DNA of 27,814 nucleotides, taken from NCBI GenBank assembly GCA_965661765.1, contig CBFIFE010000038.1:1-27814 (forward strand), given 5' to 3'. The translations under genes were made by a program, and so were the position numbers. Shown here one piece after another: positions 1-7,600 of the stretch. The stretch comes from JBMYZL01 sp965661765 (lineage in GTDB: Bacteria > Bacteroidota > Bacteroidia > Flavobacteriales_D > Sanyastnellaceae). The notes below the pieces were generated by a model. The model was not told where the DNA came from. It ran no database searches and saw only the letters and a program-made list of their open reading frames with translations. Each line of letters opens with the position of its first letter. Position 1 is the first letter of the stretch.

Positions 1-32
1 TCCTGATACGCAATCAACTTCTCGTGGTACAT
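1..32 (-). CDS. Four-helix-bundle protein (23S rRNA intervening-sequence type), N-terminal fragment cut by window edge
   Basis: Reading leftward from an ATG at position 32, the frame stays open to the window edge and gives only MYHEKLIAYQ. This resembles the start of the small 'four helix bundle' proteins of Bacteroidota (relatives of proteins encoded in 23S rRNA intervening sequences), which often begin with a HEKL-x-x-YQ-like stretch. An A-rich tract (aaaagaaaaag on the minus strand) lies just before the ATG, as is usual where Shine-Dalgarno sites are weak. The adjacent 9-bp minisatellite is a neighbour I associate, from memory, with such genes. Ten codons are too few for a firm call; it could be another gene or chance. 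Confidence 0.35.
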   Translation of the reverse strand, partial: MYHEKLIAYQ

Positions 33-157
33 CTTTTTCTTTTCAAGATAGCACGCAACGTGCTGATTTCCTGAAGATTATAAGTCTTTCCGCCGCCCCA
101 AACCGCCCTTCTATCGGGCATTCCAACAAACGTGTAATCAACTGAAAACCAAACACT

Positions 158-271
158 CCCCTAGTCTCCCTAGTCCCCCTAGTCACCTTAGTCACCCTAG
201 TTCCCCTTGTCACCCTAGTCACCCTAGTCACCCTAGTTCCCTAGTCACCCTAGTCCCCCCTAGTCCCTCCC
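158..271. repeat. CTAG-rich 9-bp minisatellite (about 11 units, consensus ACCCTAGTC)
   Basis: From 167 to 265 the sequence is a nearly unbroken head-to-tail array of 9-bp units (ACCCTAGTC and one- or two-base variants; one unit has 8 bp, one has 10). Partial copies flank it. Almost every unit contains CTAG, a tetranucleotide usually rare in bacterial chromosomes. The minus strand can be read as TRV/TRG repeats, but this looks like translation of the repeat, not a gene. The right end overlaps the 3' end of the O-antigen ligase gene, and that gene's TAG stop (260-262) is itself one of the CTAG motifs. The rest of 33-157 shows no gene. Confidence 0.85.
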
Positions 272-1690
272 CTCATTTTTTGGTTTCAAATCGAACGCCA
301 CCAACACCGCCAGCAAACCCCAGAAAGGTGCACTCGCCTTGTCCGTGTCCAAGTAGTTGTTGAGAACCCCGTGAACAAAGTAGGTCATCAGCCCCAAGAA
401 AGCGCCCATCGCCAATCGACGATCCCTGGGTTTGGAGAGCGTTCGCTGGAGTTTGAAGCCCAGGTGCAAAGTCCAGCCCAGCAGCGTCAAGATCAAAAGG
501 GTGCCAGGAACCCCTTGTTCGGCAAGCGGGCCGAGGTACTCGCTGTGGGCATTTCCTCCGTCGGCGTTGTTCGTTGAAATGATGGTGCGGTCGGACGAGC
601 GCTGGAAGGGGGCGTAGCGGAATTGGTAAGTCCCAGGCCCCCAGCCGACCAGGGGCCGCTCCGCAAACATTGCCAGGGCGCAGTTCCAACGGTTGAGACG
701 CTCGAGGTTGCTGGCATCGCTCGAGACGTTGGAAATCGACTCGACGTGCTCGGCCAAATCGTCAGAAGAATCCTGTTCATTTCGCTGCAAGGTGATGAGC
801 AGTGCGTCCTGAGCAATCCAGAGAAAGCCCAGACCGACGATGCCCACCGCGAGCAGGGTCTTCAGTCGCACACCGAGCCGCATCAAAGCCCACAGGGCGC
901 CGGCACCGGCGAGGGAGACCCACGCCGCGCGGGTGTAGGACAGGATGGTGCCCAGGGCCAGGATGGAAAAAAGGCCGCCGAGCAAGAGCCGGTGCAAGGC
1001 AGGGCGGTGACGATCCCACAGCAGCGCGAGCAAGGGAGGGACCCACATCGCCAGGACAGCGCCGTAGGAGGTGTGGTCCTTGAAAAATGGCCACATGACC
1101 CAGTGGCCAGCGTCTTTGTCGAAGCTGTATCCAGCATGGCGGATGACCGTGTAAATGATGACCCCTGCCAGTGGGATGGTGTAGAGCAAGACAAATTGGT
1201 CAAGGGCCGAACGGCGTTTCAGGAAAGCATGGCCGATGAGGTAGAAAAAACCCACCACAAACCAAGCCCTTGCCGCGAAAAACTTGAACGAAACCAAGGG
1301 CATATCGCTCGTGGTTGCGGTGAAGGCGATCCACAAGAGCATCAGGCCGATGACCTTGGACAGCGGATGCCGGAGCAGCCGCTCTTCAACCGGCCAACCC
1401 AACATGGAGCGCGCAAGGAAGAGGACAAGGAGGCCGGCCAAGAGGGGCTCGGTGGGGAGATACAGACCGATGCCGCCGATGTCGAGGGCTTCGAGGTTGA
1501 AACTCAGGGGCACCGAGAAAACGAGCAAGCCGAGGAGCCATTCCAGCCGAACAAACGCCCAGGCTGCGATGAGCAGGACGAGGGGCAGGACGGCCAGCCA
1601 AGGGAATTCGTTCCAAAAAGCGAATCCCAGCGCGGCTGAGAAAGCCACGGTGGTGGTCACCGCCCAGCCATCCCCCCGCTGCCAAGTCAT
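260..1690 (-). CDS. O-antigen ligase / Wzy-type polysaccharide polymerase family membrane protein
   Basis: This 476-residue protein is dominated by hydrophobic segments (roughly 10-12 membrane helices). A large hydrophilic loop at about 300-385 ends in a Wzy_C-type motif, NAHSEYLGPLAEQGVPG (from residue 380, His382). That His followed by a conserved Leu/Gly/Pro stretch marks the WaaL/Wzy superfamily, which moves undecaprenyl-linked glycans at the periplasmic face of the inner membrane. Ligase and polymerase cannot be separated from sequence alone. Its ATG overlaps the stop of the upstream Wzz-like gene by 4 bp (ATGA), so the two are translationally coupled. The C-terminus is a short hydrophilic tail, and the stop lies inside the 9-bp minisatellite. 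Confidence 0.85.
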   Translation of the reverse strand: MTWQRGDGWAVTTTVAFSAALGFAFWNEFPWLAVLPLVLLIAAWAFVRLEWLLGLLVFSVPLSFNLEALDIGGIGLYLPTEPLLAGLLVLFLARSMLGWPVEERLLRHPLSKVIGLMLLWIAFTATTSDMPLVSFKFFAARAWFVVGFFYLIGHAFLKRRSALDQFVLLYTIPLAGVIIYTVIRHAGYSFDKDAGHWVMWPFFKDHTSYGAVLAMWVPPLLALLWDRHRPALHRLLLGGLFSILALGTILSYTRAAWVSLAGAGALWALMRLGVRLKTLLAVGIVGLGFLWIAQDALLITLQRNEQDSSDDLAEHVESISNVSSDASNLERLNRWNCALAMFAERPLVGWGPGTYQFRYAPFQRSSDRTIISTNNADGGNAHSEYLGPLAEQGVPGTLLILTLLGWTLHLGFKLQRTLSKPRDRRLAMGAFLGLMTYFVHGVLNNYLDTDKASAPFWGLLAVLVAFDLKPKNEGRD

Positions 1691-2712
1691 TCCGCGGACG
1701 CTTTCCGAATGTTTTCAGCGGCCAAGAGGGCCAAAAGGGCAAAGGCGAGCGTCGCACCCACTGAGATCACGACGATGAGCCAGCGGATGGGTTTGGCTTT
1801 TTTGTCAGCAGGAAACGCACGGTCGACCACGAAAGCCGAAGGCATCTGCGTTTCGGCATCCAACTTCATCAGCTCGTATCGCTTCTTGAGAATGGCCTCG
1901 CGCTCGTAAGCTGCGTCCAACAGGTTCGTCAATTTGTTGAACTGATTCGCGTGACGAGAGAGGTTTTCCATCTGCTGACGGATTTTTTCCGCGTTCGCAG
2001 TGGCGCCCTTCCCGATGGCGGTGGCGTATTGTTCGTTGAGGCCTTCGATTTGGGTGCCAAAATCATAAATCCCCATGGCGTACAGTTCCCCCAACCGGCC
2101 TTCCATCTCTGCGATCTCATCTTGCACCTGTTTGTAGGAGCCCTTGGCGTATTCGAAGGCTTCTTGCGCCCGGCCGTTCCGAAGCTCGTTGGCCACAGAA
2201 TCGGCCAAGTAAGCGATGTCATTCGCCATGTCTGCTGCGCGCTGGGGATCCTTGTCCAGAACGCTGACCTCAATCGAACCGTAGCGGGTGAGGCCGGCGT
2301 CGACGAGGCTTCCGTATTTTTTGGCCAACAAGGTTTGAGCGCCCGGTTCGGCCCGGTCAATCTCGTAGTGCATCCAGAGGTCGTATTTCTCGATGACGCG
2401 GGAGCGGATGCGGTCGGAATTCAGGATTTGCAGCAGACGTTCTGCATCCTCCGTTTCGCCGTACTCGAGCAAGTCATTTTGCTTGACCTCTTCAAAAAAT
2501 TGCTCGCCGATGGAGTGTTGCGGGGTGGCAAAGAGGACCACCGTGGAGCGGAATTGCTCTTCCATCAGCAAGGCGACGCCTGAGGAGATGAGGCCTGCGG
2601 CCAAACCCAGCACCGCAAACATTTTCCACCGCGAATAAATGAAGAACAGCAAGTGCGTGCTATTGAGCGACTGTTGGGGCGCTCCGGAGGAAGGGGTGGG
2701 GCTTTCGGTCAT
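1687..2712 (-). CDS. Wzz-like polysaccharide chain-length determinant
   Basis: The protein has 341 residues from the ATG at 2712. It has the Wzz architecture: a cytoplasmic Ser/Pro-rich N-terminus, a first membrane helix (AVLGLAAGLISSGVALLM), a long periplasmic helical/coiled-coil region, and a second helix near the C-terminus (WLIVVISVGATLAFALLALL) followed by a short basic tail. A KPIRW stretch stands just before the second helix, like the Pro-rich segment typical of the family. It would set glycan chain length with the ligase/polymerase downstream. No BY-kinase domain is fused. The open frame extends upstream to 2859, but that would overlap the divergent glycosyltransferase gene. A perfect -7 box at 2737-2744 supports 2712 as start. 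Confidence 0.85.
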   Translation of the reverse strand: MTESPTPSSGAPQQSLNSTHLLFFIYSRWKMFAVLGLAAGLISSGVALLMEEQFRSTVVLFATPQHSIGEQFFEEVKQNDLLEYGETEDAERLLQILNSDRIRSRVIEKYDLWMHYEIDRAEPGAQTLLAKKYGSLVDAGLTRYGSIEVSVLDKDPQRAADMANDIAYLADSVANELRNGRAQEAFEYAKGSYKQVQDEIAEMEGRLGELYAMGIYDFGTQIEGLNEQYATAIGKGATANAEKIRQQMENLSRHANQFNKLTNLLDAAYEREAILKKRYELMKLDAETQMPSAFVVDRAFPADKKAKPIRWLIVVISVGATLAFALLALLAAENIRKASAE

Positions 2713-2736
2713 GGGGTACAGATGGGAAAACGTCGG

Positions 2737-2744
2737 CAAAGATA
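2737..2744 (-). promoter_or_regulatory. Bacteroidota -7 box (TATCTTTG) for the wzz-ligase pair
   Basis: On the minus strand this is TATCTTTG, a full match to the Bacteroidota -7 consensus TAnnTTTG. It lies 24 nt before the Wzz-like ATG and would give a leader of about 20 nt. No clear -33 TTTG was found at the usual spacing. Confidence 0.5.
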
Positions 2745-2776
2745 GGCGGGCCGGTGAACGGGCTTGTGGCAGGATG

Positions 2777-2784
2777 TAAATTTG
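2777..2784 (+). promoter_or_regulatory. Bacteroidota -7 box (TAAATTTG) directly before the glycosyltransferase start
   Basis: TAAATTTG matches TAnnTTTG fully. Only 7 nt separate it from the ATG at 2792, so the transcript would begin at or next to the start codon (leaderless or nearly so). A -33 element is not evident. Confidence 0.45.
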
Positions 2785-2791
2785 GCGATTC

Positions 2792-3949
2792 ATGGCCCGC
2801 ATCGCACTCAACGCAAGATTGCTGATTCCTGGAAAACTCGAGGGCATCGGCGGGTACACCCACGAAATCTGTTCTCGCTGGATCGCCGCTCGTCCTGAAG
2901 ATGAGTTCCTGTTGCTTTTCGATCGGAAGCCGCATCCTGATTTCGATTACGGACCCAACGCGGTTTCGCGCCGGTTGTTGCCTCCGGCCCGACGACCGGT
3001 TTTGGTGGACACTTGGTTCGATCGGGCGGTGCCCCGCGCCTTGGCACGCTGGGGGGCCGATGTGTTCGTGTCGATGGAGGGGTATTTGAGTCGTCGGACC
3101 GACGTTCCGCAAATCACCGTCATTCACGATTTGAATTTTGAGCACCATCCCGAATGGGTTCCGGAACGTTGGGCGAGGCATTACAAGGCCCGCTTTCCAG
3201 TGTATGCCGCGCTCGCCCGTCGGGTGGTGACGGTGAGCGAGTATTCTCGCCAGGACTTGTGCCAAACCTACCACCTCCCCACCGCCCGCACCGAGGTCAT
3301 CGGCAACGCTGCGGGCGATGGGTTTCGTCCCTTCTCAGTCGCAGAGCAGGCCGAATGGCGCGCGGCAAAGTTGAACGGCCAGCGGTACTGGTTGTTCGTG
3401 GGCAGTTTGCACCCTCGAAAGAACATCGGCGGGCTGTTGGCCGCTTTTGCGGCTTATCGAGAAAACGGTGGGGCTTGCCAGCTCGTCATTGCCGGGGCAG
3501 GCCTCTTTGACCGCAGGGGAGAGGAGTGTGAAGCGAAGGAAGGACGGGAAGCAGAGGGGGTGGTGTGGTTGGGCAGGGTGTCCAAATCCCATCTCGTGGG
3601 TTGGACCGCGGCGGCTGAGGGCCTGTTGTACTTGCCGTTTTTTGAAGGTTTTGGCGTGCCCATTGTCGAGGCCATGGCCGCTGGAATTCCGGTCGTGGCC
3701 AGCAATGTCACCTCGATTCCCGAGGTCTGCGATGGTGCGGCAGCGGCCCTTTTGGATCCACGCGATGCATTGGGCGCCGCTATGGCCATGCTGGCCGTCG
3801 AAGGCGACGCGGGTCGGCGAACAGCCCTGGCTCAGGCGGGCATCCAACGCGCCGCCATGTTCGATTGGGGCCGGAGTGCACGCCAAATGGCGGCGTTGGT
3901 CCATCAAGTGATATCGACCGCTCCAAACGACAACGACCGACATGGCTGA
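2792..3949 (+). CDS. GT4-family (GT-B fold) glycosyltransferase
   Basis: This 385-residue cytosolic or membrane-associated glycosyltransferase is of the GT4 (Glycos_transf_1) type. The N-terminus MARIALNARLL followed by a Gly-rich loop (EGIGGYTHE) is typical of this group and fixes the start at 2792. The acceptor-side domain includes HDLNFEHHPEW. The nucleotide-sugar domain has a VGSLHPRKNI stretch and the family E-x7-E motif, EGFGVPIVE (Glu285 and Glu293), then AMAAGIPVVASNVTSIPEV. It is divergently transcribed from the Wzz/ligase pair, so a role in assembling a cell-surface polysaccharide is likely; donor and acceptor are unknown. Its last codons overlap the rnhB start by 8 bp. Confidence 0.9.
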   Translation: MARIALNARLLIPGKLEGIGGYTHEICSRWIAARPEDEFLLLFDRKPHPDFDYGPNAVSRRLLPPARRPVLVDTWFDRAVPRALARWGADVFVSMEGYLSRRTDVPQITVIHDLNFEHHPEWVPERWARHYKARFPVYAALARRVVTVSEYSRQDLCQTYHLPTARTEVIGNAAGDGFRPFSVAEQAEWRAAKLNGQRYWLFVGSLHPRKNIGGLLAAFAAYRENGGACQLVIAGAGLFDRRGEECEAKEGREAEGVVWLGRVSKSHLVGWTAAAEGLLYLPFFEGFGVPIVEAMAAGIPVVASNVTSIPEVCDGAAAALLDPRDALGAAMAMLAVEGDAGRRTALAQAGIQRAAMFDWGRSARQMAALVHQVISTAPNDNDRHG

Positions 3950-4583
3950 GTTGGCATCGTGTTTGGCCCCTGGCAGGGTGGAGGTCGGTTGCGACGAAGC
4001 GGGGCGGGGATGTCTGGCGGGCCCTGTGGTGGCTGCTGCGGTGTGTTTGGATGAGGATGTGGCCAGAGATTTGGTGACTGAATTCGAATTGAATGACAGC
4101 AAGCAATTGTCCAAGAGCAAGCGAAATGCCTTGCGCCTGGCCGTCGAGGAGCATGCACAGGCTTGGGCCGTGGCGGTGGTGAGTCCGCAGGAGATCGACC
4201 AAATCAACATCCTCCAAGCCTCATTTCTCGCCATGCGACAGGCCGCGAGGGCCTTGATTGCCGGCGGGTTGTCGGTGGAACATTTGCTCATCGATGGGAA
4301 CCGGTTCCAGTCCGAGCCCGGGTTGCCGGCGCACACTTGCCTGGTGAAAGGCGATGCGCGGTTTGCGAGCATTGCGGCTGCGAGTGTTTTGGCCAAAACC
4401 CATCGAGACAACATCATGGAAAACTTGTCCCAAGCTCACCCCGAATACGGTTGGGAAAAGAATGCAGGATACCCCACAGCTGCGCATCGAGCGGCGATTG
4501 CTGCATTCGGATTGACGGCGCATCACCGAAAGAGTTTTCAACAACTGCCGAAAAGCATGAACTTGTTTTCGACAAATCGCTGA
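3942..4583 (+). CDS. rnhB: Ribonuclease HII
   Basis: RNase HII cleaves the RNA strand of RNA-DNA hybrids and single ribonucleotides embedded in DNA. The 213-residue length is normal. The catalytic signature is clear: GCDEAGRGCLAGPVVAAAV with Asp18-Glu19, then LLIDGN with Asp118, and VKGDARFASIAAASVLAK with Asp138, forming the expected DEDD-type site. The ATG overlaps the end of the glycosyltransferase gene (8 bp), so it is probably expressed as the second gene of that pair. A weak AT-rich inverted repeat (4583-4589 with 4605-4611, 7 bp, loop of 15) starts at the stop codon and might slow transcription, but it has no T-tract. Confidence 0.95.
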   Translation: MAELASCLAPGRVEVGCDEAGRGCLAGPVVAAAVCLDEDVARDLVTEFELNDSKQLSKSKRNALRLAVEEHAQAWAVAVVSPQEIDQINILQASFLAMRQAARALIAGGLSVEHLLIDGNRFQSEPGLPAHTCLVKGDARFASIAAASVLAKTHRDNIMENLSQAHPEYGWEKNAGYPTAAHRAAIAAFGLTAHHRKSFQQLPKSMNLFSTNR

Positions 4584-4644
4584 TTTGATGCGACAAGCGG
4601 GGTTATCAAATGGTTAACTGTGGCGATTCGATAGCGGAATTGCG

Positions 4645-4652
4645 TAATTTTG
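4645..4652 (+). promoter_or_regulatory. Bacteroidota -7 box (TAATTTTG) for the lamin-tail mosaic gene
   Basis: TAATTTTG is a full match to TAnnTTTG. It lies 29 nt before the ATG at 4682, giving a predicted C/A-rich leader of about 25 nt. It also lies within the upstream extension of the open frame, which argues against starting translation at 4610. Confidence 0.5.
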
Positions 4653-4681
4653 ACCTCGTTTCACCTCAAACCAAACCACAA

Positions 4682-7600
4682 ATGAAACTTTGGAACTTTG
4701 CTTGGATCGGCTTGTTCGCCGGTTTGACCACGGCAGCTTCCGCACAATGCGACCTCTTTTTCTCTGAGGCAGCAGAAGGCTCAAGCAACAACAAGTATTT
4801 GGAAATCTACAACCCCACGTCCGCGGAAGTGGATCTGTCCGGTTATGCTTTTCCGAGTGTGAGCAATGCACCGACTGTGGTGGGCCAATATGAGTTTTGG
4901 AATGCTTTTCCAGAGGGAGCTGTTGTGGCACCTGGCGATGTGTATGTGATTGCCCATCCGAGTGCCGACCCCACGATTCTGGCGGCTTCAGACCATACCT
5001 TCACCTTCTTGTCGAATGGCGATGATGGCTTTGCGTTGGTGCAGGGCACTGAAGCGGATTTTGTGATTTTGGACATTATCGGCAATTGGGAAGGTGACCC
5101 AGGGTCGGGCTGGGAGGTTGCTGGCGTTTCAAATGGCACAAAGGACCACACCATCGTGCGGAAGCCAGACGTGACCCAAGGGGTGGGCTACGATTGGGCC
5201 ACTGCGGCAGGCACGAATGCGGACGATTCTCAGTGGGTTGTTTTGGACAACGAAGATTGGTCCAATTTGGGCACACACGATTTCACGGGCAATTGCGGCC
5301 CTGCAGTGCTTGGCTGTACAAATGAGAACGCCACGAACTACAACGATGCGGCGACCGAAGACGATGGCTCTTGCTTGTTCGACAACGCTTGCAATGCGGA
5401 TGCTGTTGTTGTGGAAGCCGGTGCTTTCTACTACGCTCCATCGGCCTTGAGCATTGAGCCGGGCACGACGGTGGCCTTTGTGAATGCAGGAGGCACCCAC
5501 GACGTCAACGGGGACATCAATTCCCAAACAGGGGAGTCGTTCGGCAACCCCGTGGACTTTTACCTCGATGTGGTTTCTGCAGGTGGAACCCCCGTTTGCA
5601 TCGGTACGTTCACCTTCGATGTGCCTGGTGTCTACAACTACGATTGCAGCGTCTCCAACCACGCGGCGCTCGGCATGGTGGCCACCATCACAGTGGGCAC
5701 TGGCGGCTGCACAAACCCAGCTGCACCGAATTACAATGAGGCGGCAGATTTCGACGACGGTTCATGCCTGGAGGTGGTTTTGACCCCGATTTCAGACATT
5801 CAACAAGCTCAATTGACCGATGGTTTGATCGATCAGACGGTCACCACAACGGGCATCGTGACCGGCGTTTTCGGAAGCCTTGTGAGCTTCCAGGATGGCA
5901 CAGGTGCTTACAGTGGCATTTGGATGTTCGGCCCTGATGTTCCCGTATCCTTGGGCGACGAAATCGAAGTGACAGGAACGGTATCGGAGTATTTCGGATT
6001 GACCCAGCTCACGGGTGTCGGTGTCACCATTTTGTCTCAAGGCAATGATTTGCCTGCTGCAGAGGTTCTCGCCACATCCGCAATCGCAGATGAGCAGTGG
6101 GAAGGTGTATTGGTTCAGACCACGGGAGATGTGACCGCTGAAGCGAACAACTTTGGTGAATGGGCATTGAGCGATGGTTCAGGCGATGCAAATGTTGACG
6201 ACCGTGGCTATGACGCAGAGACCACTGGGGCACTGTTGCTTGGCAGCACTTGGCAGGTAACTGGACCTTTGGATTACAGCTTCTCTGCATTCAAGATTCA
6301 GCCGCGTGATGCAGGCGATGCCTTGTTGTACGGTTGCACGAATTCTTCTGCAGCGAACTATGAAGCGGCAGCAGGCATTGACGATGGATCTTGCATTTTT
6401 GACGGCGCAGATTGCGGGTTGTTCATCTCCGAGGCAGCCGAAGGTTCTTCGAACAACAAATACCTTGAACTGTACAACCCGACGGGATCGACCATTTTCT
6501 TGGCCTCCTACATTTTCGGCAATTGCAGCAACGGATGCGACAATCCAGATGCGGAAGCTGTTTCCGATGTTGTGGACTATTGGACGTTCACCTTCCCCTT
6601 TGACGCAAGCATTGCCCCTGGAGCAACCTACGTGGTGGCTCACCCACAGGCAGACCCCACCATTCTCGATGTGGCGGACATGACGTATCAGTACCTGTCG
6701 AATGGTGATGACGCGTACATCTTGGCCGACATCAGCAGTGGGGACACGGTGGTAGTGGATGTTGTGGGCGACCTCGGTTTGGACCCAGGCACTGGCTGGG
6801 ATGTTGCTGGCGTCAGCTCAGCAACAGCGAACCACACCTTGGTGCGTCAGCCGTTTGTCCTCGCAGGAAATGCAGGAGATTGGGCAACATCTGCAGGAAC
6901 GAATGAATTCGATTCCGAGTGGATTGTTTTGGAATCAAATGATTGGACAAACCTCGGCACACATGCCTTCAACGGCGGTTGTGCATCAACAGGTGGTGGT
7001 TGCACGGACGAGTTTGCCATCAACTACGACCCAGCGGCCACGTCGGATGACGGTTCTTGCCTCTACATTCCGAATTTGACCATTGCCGAGATTCAGTCGA
7101 CGGCATTCAGTGGCGCTGCCATCACCAGTGGTGTGGTGACAGCCGTCTATGCGCCGAATGGTGCAGTCGGTGGTGATCCTTCGTTTGTGATTCAGGATGG
7201 AACGGGCCAACACTCTGCGATTTGGGTCATCGGAGATGGCGTCGCTGTCGGAGATGAGGTGGAATTGCAGGGCAATGTGACTGAGATCTACGGCTTGCGC
7301 CAAATCCAAGGCGCCGCAATCACCATCAACTCCTCAGGCAACACCTTGCCCAACCCGCAATTGCTGTCCACAGGTGACATCAATCAAGACGGTTGGGAGT
7401 GCGTTTTGGTTCGCGTGTTGGGCGAGTGCACGAGCATCATCTCCCAGTACGGCGAATGGGTGGTGTCTGACGGTGGTGATGGCGGCATGGTGGCGTCCTT
7501 GGGTTACAATGCCATTGAAGACTCTTCTGATGTGAACGGCATGATGATGTCGCTTGTGGAGTTGGGCAAGAATTACCAAGTGACAGGCCCGAACTTTTAT

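Noticed and set aside
43..231. Minus-strand 62-codon frame with TRV/TRG repeats
   Set aside because: It is a translation of the 9-bp minisatellite followed by non-coding sequence; no start signal or family resemblance.
158..271. Possible CRISPR array
   Set aside because: Units are only 9 bp and directly adjacent with no spacers.
623..1639. Long plus-strand open frame (338 codons)
   Set aside because: It lies wholly antisense to the O-antigen ligase gene and its protein is low-complexity Gln/Gly/Glu/Arg-rich, as expected of a shadow frame in GC-rich DNA.
4583..4611. AT-rich inverted repeat after rnhB as a terminator
   Set aside because: The stem is only 7 bp, mostly A-T, with a 15-nt loop and no T-tract.
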